Below are positions 56,218-64,000 of a stretch of 64,000 nucleotides of DNA, one piece after another. The notes under the pieces are model-generated. The model did not search any database and was not told the DNA's origin. It saw nothing but the letters and a program-made list of their open reading frames with translations. Position 1 is the first letter of the stretch. Every line of letters starts with the position of its first letter. This DNA is from an uncultured Bartonella sp. (GTDB lineage: Bacteria; Pseudomonadota; Alphaproteobacteria; Rhizobiales; Rhizobiaceae): the NCBI GenBank assembly GCA_946481695.1, contig CAMLON010000008.1, positions 1-64,000 of the forward strand, in the 5' to 3' direction. A program made the position numbers and the translations under genes.

Positions 56218-56563
56218 GCCTTCAAGCAGTTTAGAAGCAGCCCCACATTCAAACAGCGTAGACCATCAGCATCAAATTCAATTAACCTTCAAGCCGTCAA
56301 ATGAACATAAAAACCGGCAGCAGTTCTCGGCGGAAAATCACACTGTTCGATCAAGGTTTTCAGCCTTGAAAATTTCCTTTGCTTTTAAGCTTCGACACAT
56401 GGATGGCTCTGAACAGCCCGTTCACCTCGATCACTATTCGGATAAATTTTTCTCTATATAGCACTAACACGCGATATGATTCACTTCACACTGATATTTT
56501 GGAAAAATATTCCTCTAAAATACAGCTCAAAGTTTCGCTATTGGTTCAAAATACCAGTTTTAG

Positions 56564-57433
56564 TTACTGTTTTAGGAAATTTTTCAATTTTCCGCTTGTA
56601 ACAGGAATATTTTTCTTCCATGTCGCTTCATAGCGGATTTGTATCGGGCGCTCATCCTGATCGCACAAGATATAACGCTGACCTGATGTCACAGTGATTG
56701 CCGATTTTGGCAAGAGTGCCGCACCAAGCCCGCAATGCGCCCAATTTTCCAGTTCACGAAAGGAAACAGTTTTACCGGTATATTCTTTCAGAACATGATT
56801 GTGGTGCCCGAACATTTCCCTGATAAATTTGTTCAATCCGGATTCGTCATCAACCATGACAAAAACCTCGTCGGCAATATCGGAAAAATGCACCACATTG
56901 ACATTTCTGATCGGCTGTGCCGTGCTCGGTATAAAATAGAGCGGCTCTTCATAAAGAAATTCACTTGCCCTAGTCGGCTTTTTTTCTGCTGCAACATCAA
57001 AGACATAATCGACTTCACCACGTTCCAGCAAGTCGATAAGGTCGCCGCTATTGCGTTCGCATAACACAATTTCGGAGTCCGGATTTCGGGTACGAAAATC
57101 ATTCATGACGGCTGAAAGATATTGGCAACTCATCAAAGGAGATTTGCCAATCCTGACAACACTTGTTTCCTGATTATTGAATTTCTTGCTTTCGTCAACG
57201 AGATCATAATTGGCCTCGACCAGCTTCTCGATATAGGGCATAATGTGCTGTCCGAAAGGCGTAAGGCCAACCCGCCGCGTCGTGCGCGAGAAAATGCGCG
57301 CCTGAAACTCGTCTTCAAGCTGGGCGATGCTGTTTGACAAGGTCGGCTGGGTTACATGGCAGTTCTTTGCTGCTATAGTAAAACTGCCTGTCTGTGCAAC
57401 AGCCAGGACATAATTCAATTGTGCCAGGTTCAT
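56564..57433 (-). CDS. LysR-family transcriptional regulator
   Basis: A 289-residue regulator with a typical N-terminal winged helix (LNYVLAVAQTGSFTIAAKNC, then VTQPTLSNSIAQLEDEFQA and the RTTRRVGLTPFG hinge) and a periplasmic-binding-protein-like effector domain (FRELENWAHCGLGAALLP). In the LysR branch near OxyR/CysB-like proteins by length and hinge only; I cannot assign an effector. ATG 57433. Divergent from the cydDC-cydABX operon with a 246-bp shared region that contains ATGAGCTCAT (57541-57550) and a TATAAT box, so it may regulate cytochrome bd synthesis. Confidence 0.87.
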   Translation of the reverse strand: MNLAQLNYVLAVAQTGSFTIAAKNCHVTQPTLSNSIAQLEDEFQARIFSRTTRRVGLTPFGQHIMPYIEKLVEANYDLVDESKKFNNQETSVVRIGKSPLMSCQYLSAVMNDFRTRNPDSEIVLCERNSGDLIDLLERGEVDYVFDVAAEKKPTRASEFLYEEPLYFIPSTAQPIRNVNVVHFSDIADEVFVMVDDESGLNKFIREMFGHHNHVLKEYTGKTVSFRELENWAHCGLGAALLPKSAITVTSGQRYILCDQDERPIQIRYEATWKKNIPVTSGKLKNFLKQ

Positions 57434-57540
57434 AAGTGATGCGCCTTAAGTGTTCCCTCTGATTATTTATAGCTTAAAGAAATAAATCACATTTGCAAAT
57501 ACAATTTTTAAAACAGATTTCACTCATGTATAAAAAATTC

Positions 57541-57576
57541 ATGAGCTCATACCTATATAATAATCGTTCGTACGAT
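57541..57576 (+). promoter_or_regulatory. Candidate promoter/operator of the cyd operon
   Basis: A perfect palindrome ATGAGCTCAT (57541-57550), a TATAAT box (57556-57561) and a dyad around TCGTACGA (57568-57575) lie about 100 bp upstream of cydD. No good -35 box precedes the TATAAT, suggesting activator dependence. No FNR-type TTGAT-N4-ATCAA site was seen. Confidence 0.35.
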
Positions 57577-57679
57577 AACGCCTAATCCTGAAATTTAAAG
57601 ACGTGAGGACGTAAGTATTTGCGACATTATTGCCGCAACGATCTTATATGTTTTGACTGTGAAAGCGGGTCAAATTGAT

Positions 57680-59377
57680 ATGGAAAATGAAAGAGCCGGT
57701 CTCCTGCCAAGGCTTACCCTGTCACAAATCATATTCAGTCTTTTGCCGCTCTTCTGGATAGCTGAAGCTGCATTGTTGAGCCTGATTGTTGCAAAAGCGG
57801 GTGAGGCCTTGTCGACCATCGTCATTGCATGTCTTGCGATCGTTTTCCTTGCTGCAATCAAAGCCAGTCTTGATTATTACAGCCAACTTAGCCTCTTCAA
57901 AAATTCCCGTAAAAATTTGAATGAATGGCGCAAACGCGGCTTAATCCACCTTAATTTTCTTTCTCCTTTAAGTAAAAAACGCCTGCCAAGTGGCGAAGCA
58001 GCCAATATTCTTGTCGATCAGGGGGAGACACTTGTTCCGTGGAACGCAAAATACCGTCCTTTGATGCTTCGCGCTGCTGTTGTTCCGGTTGTGATCCTTT
58101 GTCTGGTATTGCCGTTTTCATGGCTTGCCTGTTTGCTGCTTTTTATAACTGCGCCGATCATCCCGCTCTTTTGGGCCATTATCGGCGCCAAAGCTCAAAA
58201 AGCGGCAAAAGAGCAATGGCAGGAAATGGGCGAGATGAACGGCTATCTGCTTGATCGTTTGCGCGGTATAAAGACATTGCGCATTCTTGACGCCACCTTC
58301 TGGAGTGCGAAACGCCTTGCTCGTCAGTCCGACGACCTCATCACACGCACAATGAAGGTGCTGCGCATTGCTTTTTTATCGTCGGCAGTGCTGGAGCTTT
58401 TCTCGGCTCTCGGTGTCGCTTTAATGGCCGTCTATATCGGTTTTCATCTTTTAGGTGTCATTACCATCGGCTTTTGGGGAAACAAGCTCAGCCTTGCCGA
58501 AGGGCTCTTTATTCTTTTGCTTGCTCCGAGTTTTTTTGAACCATTGCGCGAACTTGCAAGCGTCTGGCACGACCGCGTTGCAGGTAAAGCTGCCATGGAA
58601 AATTTCACGAAACTTGTCGGCAAAGGCGAAACGATTGTTCATCAATCTTCCGATGTTGAGCAATCAACTTTTGTTCAACAATCATATGATAGGGAGCCAA
58701 TAGAAATAGCTTCGCTGCAGAATGACGCTGCAATCGACATTGATAATCTCTCATTCGGTTTCATTCCCGAAAAACCGGTTTTCAAAAACTTTTCGCTAAA
58801 AATCGGCAAGCAAGAAAAAGTCGCGCTCACAGGAAAAAGCGGCGCCGGAAAATCGGTTCTCCTCTCGCTCATTGCCGGTCTCATTCAGGCGGACAAGGGG
58901 GTAATCAAAGTCAACGGTCTAACTTTAGACGGGAACAATATAGATGAAATCCGCAGCAAAATTGGCTGGATGGGATCCAAACCCTATTGGTTCGACCAAT
59001 CGATCCTCTCCAATATAACATTCAACAGAAAATTCGAGAATATCGACGACTATCTCAATCTTGCCAATTTGCACGATTTCGCCAATAAGCGCAAATACCA
59101 GCGCCTTGGTGAAGGTGGAACCGGCGTTTCGGGTGGGGAAGCAGCACGCCTTTCTTTGGTACGGTTGGCATTGGAAAAAGACCGGGATATCCTTCTCATT
59201 GACGAACCGACGGCCCATCTTGATCCTGAAAGCGCAAAGATTGTCATAGATGCACTCATAAAAATTTCCGGAGAAAAAAGCCTCCTTGTTGCAACTCATG
59301 ATCCGGAACTTTTCAAGCGCATGGACAGGGTGATTGAACTTTCGCCGCAAGTAAATTGTCGGGAGAGCGAGAAATGA
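57680..59377 (+). CDS. cydD: Cysteine/glutathione ABC exporter subunit CydD
   Basis: A 565-residue half-transporter (I use ATG 57680; a TTG at 57653 is possible). Six predicted helices are followed by an ATPase with Walker A TGKSGAGKSV, signature VSGGEAARLS and Walker B ILLIDEPTAHLDPE. With CydC it forms a heterodimer exporting glutathione and cysteine to the periplasm, needed for assembly of cytochrome bd. ATGA overlap with cydC. Conserved RLxxxxP-type periplasmic loops cannot be judged by eye. The SGGEAAR form of the signature is non-canonical but typical for CydD. Confidence 0.9.
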   Translation: MENERAGLLPRLTLSQIIFSLLPLFWIAEAALLSLIVAKAGEALSTIVIACLAIVFLAAIKASLDYYSQLSLFKNSRKNLNEWRKRGLIHLNFLSPLSKKRLPSGEAANILVDQGETLVPWNAKYRPLMLRAAVVPVVILCLVLPFSWLACLLLFITAPIIPLFWAIIGAKAQKAAKEQWQEMGEMNGYLLDRLRGIKTLRILDATFWSAKRLARQSDDLITRTMKVLRIAFLSSAVLELFSALGVALMAVYIGFHLLGVITIGFWGNKLSLAEGLFILLLAPSFFEPLRELASVWHDRVAGKAAMENFTKLVGKGETIVHQSSDVEQSTFVQQSYDREPIEIASLQNDAAIDIDNLSFGFIPEKPVFKNFSLKIGKQEKVALTGKSGAGKSVLLSLIAGLIQADKGVIKVNGLTLDGNNIDEIRSKIGWMGSKPYWFDQSILSNITFNRKFENIDDYLNLANLHDFANKRKYQRLGEGGTGVSGGEAARLSLVRLALEKDRDILLIDEPTAHLDPESAKIVIDALIKISGEKSLLVATHDPELFKRMDRVIELSPQVNCRESEK

Positions 59378-61083
59378 AAACAATCCTTGCTCTTATTGCA
59401 CCTCGCGACAGAATTATCCGCAAAAAAATGCTTTGGGGACTTATCTTTGCCATTCTCACAGCACTTTCGACAATCGGTCTTCTTTGCCTATCGGGCTGGT
59501 TTATCACCGCAACCGGAATAGCGGGTTTGACGATTGCGGCAACGCGTGTCTTCGATGTTTTTATGCCATCAGCTGCCATACGGTTTTTTGCGCTTTTAAG
59601 AACCGGCGCGCGCTACGCAGAACGGCTCGTCAATCATGATGCAACATTCATGCAGAGTAGAGGCTTGCGGCTGCAACTCTTCAAAACGATTGCGCAAAGA
59701 AAATCCTTGCGTGATCTTGCCATGCGTCCGGCAAGGTTGCTGCACCGTTTAACCGGTGATATTGATAGTTACGAGCTCATTTATCTGAAACTTATCGTCC
59801 CTTCGATTGTTGCACTCGTTGCAATTTTAACAATTATAGCGGTGCTTTCTTCCGTTCACTTGGCTCTGGGGCTTGGCTTCGGTCTTGTCGTTTTTGTGGC
59901 TGTCATTGTTTTTTCCGGCCTTTCGATAAAACTTAACGAAAAACGGTCGGCCTCCCTTGCAATACGTCGTGAAAGCCTGCGCACACGTGTGATCGCACTT
60001 CTTTCCGGCCAGACCGACCTTGTTATGAATGGTTGCCAGCAGGCTTTCACCAACCATGTTATGAACACGGAAGACAGCCTTGCAACCAGCGATGTATCCT
60101 TGAAAAGACGGCAGCTCGCCATTGAAGCAGTAAGCGGTTTTGTCGACAAGCTCATTTTTGTCGGGCTTATTTTCTCAACTGTTCTGCTCTATCGCTATGG
60201 TTCAATCAGTCTGCCGCTAACTGTACTTTGTGTACTTGCCGCACTGACACTTTATGATCTTGTCAAACCGCTTTATCAGGGCTGTGGCGAGATCGGCCGC
60301 TATATATTGGCGTTACGCAGACTTTCGCCATTTGCCGAAGGTGAAAGTGCCAATTCAGCCAAACCCCGCGAAGAGTTGCCACCATGTAGCTATGTTGCGA
60401 TAGCCGACATCAAGCGGGCAAGCTACGAGCCGCAATTGCCGGCAGTTTTGAACGATATTCATTTCAACGTCAGCTCGGGAGAAAAAATAGCCTTTGTTGG
60501 CCCCAACGGTGCAGGCAAAAGTTCGCTCATTTCGCTCTTCATGACAAAAGATATGATTGTCGAGGGAAAAATTGCAGCGATAAAAGCAGCATTATTGGAA
60601 CAAAATACCTATATATTTCATGACACTCTGCATGAGAACCTGAAACTTGCCAATGTGACCGCCTCTAACGACGACATGGTCGAGGCCATGGAGCGTGCGG
60701 GACTACACGACTATCTCGATAATCTCAAAGACGGCCTCTATAGCAGCATCGGTGAAAACCAGACCGGTCTTTCCACCGGTCAGGCTCGACGCTTTGCATT
60801 GGCACGCCTTTTCCTGCAGAAACGCGACCTGTGGCTACTTGATGAGCCGACAGAGAATATAGATGGCGGAACCGCCCGCGATATTCTCGAGCGCATGAAG
60901 CACTATGGGCGTGAAAAAAGCTGGCTCCTTGTCACCCACCTGAAACGGGAAGCAACCTGTTGCGACCGCATCATCACACTCGATCACACCCGCATCACTG
61001 GCGACTATGAGCGGTCGAACGAAAACTATCAACGCGTTTTAGAAAGTTTACGCGAGGACAATTATGACAAACACTCAATGTAA
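59374..61083 (+). CDS. cydC: Cysteine/glutathione ABC exporter subunit CydC
   Basis: A 569-residue partner of CydD; ATG 59374 overlaps the cydD stop and has GGGAG upstream. Membrane domain LLCLSGWFITATGIAGLTIA, RYAERLVNHDATF and LLHRLTGDIDSYEL are typical CydC segments, as is the Walker A GPNGAGKSS. The signature is LSTGQARRFA (Ser-Thr-Gly instead of SGG) and Walker B LWLLDEPTENIDGG, the usual degenerate site of the family. It is followed after 11 bp by cydA, so exporter and oxidase share one transcript. Confidence 0.9.
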   Translation: MKTILALIAPRDRIIRKKMLWGLIFAILTALSTIGLLCLSGWFITATGIAGLTIAATRVFDVFMPSAAIRFFALLRTGARYAERLVNHDATFMQSRGLRLQLFKTIAQRKSLRDLAMRPARLLHRLTGDIDSYELIYLKLIVPSIVALVAILTIIAVLSSVHLALGLGFGLVVFVAVIVFSGLSIKLNEKRSASLAIRRESLRTRVIALLSGQTDLVMNGCQQAFTNHVMNTEDSLATSDVSLKRRQLAIEAVSGFVDKLIFVGLIFSTVLLYRYGSISLPLTVLCVLAALTLYDLVKPLYQGCGEIGRYILALRRLSPFAEGESANSAKPREELPPCSYVAIADIKRASYEPQLPAVLNDIHFNVSSGEKIAFVGPNGAGKSSLISLFMTKDMIVEGKIAAIKAALLEQNTYIFHDTLHENLKLANVTASNDDMVEAMERAGLHDYLDNLKDGLYSSIGENQTGLSTGQARRFALARLFLQKRDLWLLDEPTENIDGGTARDILERMKHYGREKSWLLVTHLKREATCCDRIITLDHTRITGDYERSNENYQRVLESLREDNYDKHSM

Positions 61084-61094
61084 GGACTTGAATT

Positions 61095-62669
61095 ATGGAT
61101 ATTGACATTGTCAGCCTATCACGGTTCCAATTCGCCGCGACAGCGCTTTACCATTTTCTGTTTGTCCCACTCACACTAGGATTATCAATCCTGCTTGCCA
61201 TTATGGAAAGCGTTTATGTCATGACAGGTCGAACGATCTGGCGCGACATGACCAAGTTCTGGGGACTACTATTTGGTATAAATTTTGCGTTAGGTGTGGC
61301 AACCGGCGTGGTTATGGAATTCCAGTTCGGTATGAACTGGAGCTATTATAGCCATTATGTCGGCGATATTTTTGGCGCACCTTTGGCTATCGAAGCTTTG
61401 ATGGCTTTCTTTCTGGAAGCAACCTTTGTCGGCCTGTTCTTCTTCGGATGGGACCGCATGTCAAAGGTTAAACACCTGATTGCTACATGGTGCGTGGCAT
61501 TCGGATCAAACTTCTCGGCTTTGTGGATTCTGGTCGCCAATGGCTGGATGCAAAATCCGGTCGCTTCGACCTTCAACCCGCAAACCATGCGTATGGAATT
61601 GGGCGACTTCGCTTCGGTTATTCTAAATCCTGTTGCGCAAGCTAAATTCGTTCACACGGTTTCAGCCGGTTATACAACAGCTGCCGCTTTCGTCCTTGGC
61701 GTTTCAGCCTGGTACCTCCTGAGAGGTCGCTATAAAGAAATTGCCAAACGTTCGATGACAGTTGCTGCATCATTCGGTCTTGCTGCTTCACTTTCAGTCG
61801 TTGTTCTGGGAGATGAAAGCGGCTACCTTTCCGGCGAACACCAGAAAATGAAACTCGCTGCAATCGAAGCCATGTGGGATACTGAAAAAGCTCCGGCTTC
61901 TTTCACATTGTTCGGTCTTCCCGATGTCAAAAACCGCGAAACCCATTTTGCTATCCACATTCCGTGGGTAATGGGCATTATCGGCACACGTTCGTTTGAC
62001 GAACAGATTCCGGGCATCAAGGATCTTGTTGCACAATCGGAAAAAGAAATCAGACAAGGTATCCTTGCTTATGATGCACTGGAAAAAATCCAGCAGGCAA
62101 AAGGCGCAGCTGTTCCGCAAGAAACAATCGACCAGTTTGAAAATAACGGTCGTTCACTCGGTTATGCGCTTTTGTTGAAACGCTATGTCGATGATCCGCG
62201 TACAGCAACAGACGAACAGATCAGCAAAGCGGCATGGGATCTTGTTCCGGAAGTTCCGGTTATCTTCTGGGCTTTCCGTATCATGGTTGCCTGTGGTTTT
62301 GCCCTCATCCTGATTATGGCGACATTCTTCTATCTGTCGGCACGTCATCGTTTGGAAAACAGGCGCTGGTTGCTTAAACTTGCTGTTTGCGCCATCGCAC
62401 TTCCGTGGATTTCTGTCGAATGTGGATGGGTTGTTGCCGAAATCGGACGTCAGCCCTGGATTATTGAAGGAATTCTTCCGACAGCCGTTGCAGTTTCAAA
62501 CCTCAGCGTTACGACAGTATTCCTGACAATTTGCGGCTTTGTTGCCCTCTATACTGCGCTTCTTGTCGTCGAAGTCCGCTTGATGCTGAAATATATCAGA
62601 AAAGGTCCGGACGTTTTGAGTGACCACAGTGAGGTACAAAACAACGCCTCTGCCACAGCATTATCTTAA
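61095..62669 (+). CDS. cydA: Cytochrome bd ubiquinol oxidase subunit I
   Basis: A 524-residue inner-membrane subunit that oxidises quinol and carries hemes b558, b595 and d. The heme ligands line up with the E. coli enzyme: H20 (Y-H-F-L-F-V-P-L), H187 (KFVHTVSAGY) and M397 (FWAFRIMV). GRQPW near residue 450 is the conserved quinol-oxidase segment, and the periplasmic Q-loop (residues about 245-380) is of the long E. coli type. The oxidase supports respiration at low oxygen and resists sulfide and cyanide. It heads the structural part of the cyd operon. Confidence 0.96.
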   Translation: MDIDIVSLSRFQFAATALYHFLFVPLTLGLSILLAIMESVYVMTGRTIWRDMTKFWGLLFGINFALGVATGVVMEFQFGMNWSYYSHYVGDIFGAPLAIEALMAFFLEATFVGLFFFGWDRMSKVKHLIATWCVAFGSNFSALWILVANGWMQNPVASTFNPQTMRMELGDFASVILNPVAQAKFVHTVSAGYTTAAAFVLGVSAWYLLRGRYKEIAKRSMTVAASFGLAASLSVVVLGDESGYLSGEHQKMKLAAIEAMWDTEKAPASFTLFGLPDVKNRETHFAIHIPWVMGIIGTRSFDEQIPGIKDLVAQSEKEIRQGILAYDALEKIQQAKGAAVPQETIDQFENNGRSLGYALLLKRYVDDPRTATDEQISKAAWDLVPEVPVIFWAFRIMVACGFALILIMATFFYLSARHRLENRRWLLKLAVCAIALPWISVECGWVVAEIGRQPWIIEGILPTAVAVSNLSVTTVFLTICGFVALYTALLVVEVRLMLKYIRKGPDVLSDHSEVQNNASATALS

Positions 62670-62681
62670 AGGATAAAAATC

Positions 62682-63833
62682 ATGATTTTGCACGATTTGA
62701 TTTCATATGACGTGTTACGTATCATATGGTGGCTGCTGCTTGGCATTGTGCTTGTCGGCTTTGCAGTCATGGACGGTTTCGATCTGGGAACCGGAATGTT
62801 GCTCCCCTTTGTCGGTAAGACAGATCTTGAGCGACGCATTGTCATCAACACCGTCGGACCGGTTTGGGAAGGCAATCAGGTTTGGTTGATTTTGGCAGGC
62901 GGCGGCATTTTCGCCGCTTGGCCACAGCTTTACGCTGTTTCATTCTCGGGCTTTTATATTGCCATGTTCCTTGTGCTCGTTGGCATTATTCTGCGCCCTG
63001 TCGGCTTCAAATACCGCAGCAAACGCGAAAGCAAAACCTGGCGGTCAACCTGGGACTGGCTGCTTTTCGTCGGTGGCTTTTTGCCAAGCCTGATTTTTGG
63101 TGTTGCAATGGGCAATGTCCTTGAAGGTGTTCCCTTCGAGATCAAGCCCGATATGCAGATTTTCTATCACGGTTCGTTCTTCGGACTGTTGAACCCGTTT
63201 GCAATCCTTTGCGGGGGTCTGTCGATTGTCATGCTGCTTACCCACGGGGCAAGCTGGCTTGCTGTCAAAACCGACGACCCGATTTTCAGCCGTGCACGCA
63301 AAGTCGGTATGACGACCGGTGTTCTTACAACCATTCTTTATGGTTTGTGCGGACTTTTGTTGAACGTTGCAACAACCGGCTATCATATTACCGGTGGTGT
63401 GGTTGCCAACGGCCCTTCAAACCCGTTGATGAAACAGATTGCAACCAATGCTTCGGGTTGGCTTGACAATTACCATCAGACACCGATCTTGTGGATTGTT
63501 CCGATTATCGGACTTGTTGCACCTTTATTGGCCGCAGCATGTCTTGCCATGAGAAAACCGGTCCTTGCCATTATCGCAAACGGATTTGGCATAGCCTGCA
63601 TTATTGCAAGTGTTGGCGTTGCGATGTTCCCGTTCATCCTGCCATCAATTATTGATCCAGTGATGAGCCTTACGGTATGGGATTCTTCCTCAAGCCATTT
63701 CACCCTCTTTGTCATGTTGATTGTCGCTATCATTTTTGTTCCGACAGTCTTGGCTTACACAAGCTGGGTTTACAAAATCCTTTGGGGAAAAGTCAGCGTC
63801 AAAACAATCGAAGGAAACAAGCAATCCTATTGA
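62682..63833 (+). CDS. cydB: Cytochrome bd ubiquinol oxidase subunit II
   Basis: A 383-residue partner subunit with about eight predicted helices. The N-terminus (IIWWLLLGIVLVGFAVMDGFDLGTG) contains the conserved GxxxDGxDLG motif; NTVGPVWEGNQVWLILAGGG follows, with RPVGFKYRSKR and the C-terminal AYTSWVYKILWGKV. It starts 12 bp after cydA and is followed by cydX. It completes the bd oxidase with CydA. Confidence 0.96.
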   Translation: MILHDLISYDVLRIIWWLLLGIVLVGFAVMDGFDLGTGMLLPFVGKTDLERRIVINTVGPVWEGNQVWLILAGGGIFAAWPQLYAVSFSGFYIAMFLVLVGIILRPVGFKYRSKRESKTWRSTWDWLLFVGGFLPSLIFGVAMGNVLEGVPFEIKPDMQIFYHGSFFGLLNPFAILCGGLSIVMLLTHGASWLAVKTDDPIFSRARKVGMTTGVLTTILYGLCGLLLNVATTGYHITGGVVANGPSNPLMKQIATNASGWLDNYHQTPILWIVPIIGLVAPLLAAACLAMRKPVLAIIANGFGIACIIASVGVAMFPFILPSIIDPVMSLTVWDSSSSHFTLFVMLIVAIIFVPTVLAYTSWVYKILWGKVSVKTIEGNKQSY

Positions 63834-63857
63834 TTGCTACTCTTGAAAGGAAATTCC

Positions 63858-63983
63858 ATGTGGTATTTTTCTTGGGCTCTTGGCCTTCCACTTGCTGCCG
63901 CTTTCGCAATATTGAATGCGATGTGGTATGAATTGATGGAAGACAATGCCAAACAAAATAAAGGCGAAAACAAATCCGAATAG
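63858..63983 (+). CDS. cydX: Cytochrome bd oxidase small subunit CydX
   Basis: A 41-residue single-helix protein, easily missed because of its size. The sequence MWYFSWALGLPLAAAFAI, followed by NAMWYELMED and a charged tail, is the CydX/CbdX signature: a helix with W-Y-F at the start and MWYE near the end. AAAGGA precedes ATG 63858, 24 bp after cydB. CydX stabilises the heme arrangement of cytochrome bd-I in E. coli. The gene ends 18 bp before the window edge. Confidence 0.95.
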   Translation: MWYFSWALGLPLAAAFAILNAMWYELMEDNAKQNKGENKSE

Positions 63984-64000
63984 CCTGTTAAAATCAAAAA

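Larger units (their letters stand above)
55287..56563. other. Intergenic region containing a long tandem-repeat array
   Basis: Nearly 1.3 kb without a recognisable coding frame between the MFS gene and a convergent LysR gene. Its main content is the 46-bp repeat array at 55795-56140, with further weaker TTCAAGCAG-type repeats to about 56310 and the dyad at 56185-56217. Confidence 0.7.

Overview
The window is a chromosomal stretch of an alphaproteobacterium, most likely in the Hyphomicrobiales and close to the bee-gut Bartonella (Bartonella apis group) or a Brucella/Bartonella relative. I infer this from a moderate-to-low GC content, protein families typical of Rhizobiales (DUF3088, CbtA/CbtB behind a cobalamin riboswitch, LctP/LldD, a PxpB-PxpC fusion, CydDC-CydABX) and wide AT-rich intergenic spaces. 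No rRNA, tRNA, CRISPR array, phage or complete insertion sequence was seen. The assignment is inference, because no database was searched.

Layout. 1-1.8 kb: the 5' part of a minus-strand short-chain dehydrogenase (acetoin/diacetyl reductase type) and a DUF3088 gene. 2.0-10.5 kb: an eight-gene plus-strand sulfur-scavenging operon with two luciferase-like flavin monooxygenases, an FMN reductase, a GNAT acetyltransferase, a fused amino-acid ABC permease/ATPase, two solute-binding proteins and cysteine synthase. Its content closely parallels the Bacillus ytmI/snaA-tcyJKLMN-cmoO-cmoJ alkylcysteine-salvage operon. 10.9-14.7 kb: a flavodoxin-like gene interrupted by an in-frame UGA, a degenerate histidine phosphatase, a cobalamin riboswitch with cbtB-cbtA, and an M55 D-aminopeptidase. 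15.1-25.4 kb (minus): a glutathione/peptide importer operon (gsiA, two tandem gsiB paralogues, gsiC, gsiD, iaaA), a P1-family aminopeptidase and a DeoR-type regulator broken in two places. 26.3-31.9 kb: a 5-oxoprolinase operon (pxpA, a pxpB-pxpC fusion, biotin carboxylase-BCCP) facing a GntR regulator. Glutathione import, isoaspartyl/peptide hydrolysis and 5-oxoproline cleavage therefore lie side by side and could work as one gamma-glutamyl/peptide salvage region.

32.3-35.5 kb: a LysR regulator, a short-chain dehydrogenase and a RibD/DHFR-like reductase. 36.0-44.6 kb: metals, with a His/Cys-rich DUF2946-like protein, a TonB-dependent copper-type receptor with a Met-rich loop, two siderophore-type ABC half-transporters and a siderophore-interacting flavoreductase. 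45.3-48.3 kb: L-lactate permease and L-lactate dehydrogenase. 49.3-53.1 kb: an acyl-CoA dehydrogenase-like monooxygenase with a nitrate/sulfonate/taurine-type ABC transporter, probably a second organosulfur module. 53.5-55.2 kb: a divergent HxlR regulator and MFS exporter pair. 56.6-64.0 kb: a LysR regulator and the complete cydD-cydC-cydA-cydB-cydX cytochrome bd oxidase operon.

The least explained feature is a set of short, degenerate tandem-repeat arrays in intergenic DNA (periods 20/21, 25, 30, 38 and 46 bp). The best is a 46-bp-period array at about 55.8-56.1 kb. There are also two separate 18-bp-period expansions inside the pxpB-pxpC fusion gene. Two genes are clearly damaged: the flavodoxin-like gene (UGA for Trp) and the DeoR regulator (one-base deletion plus an amber codon).
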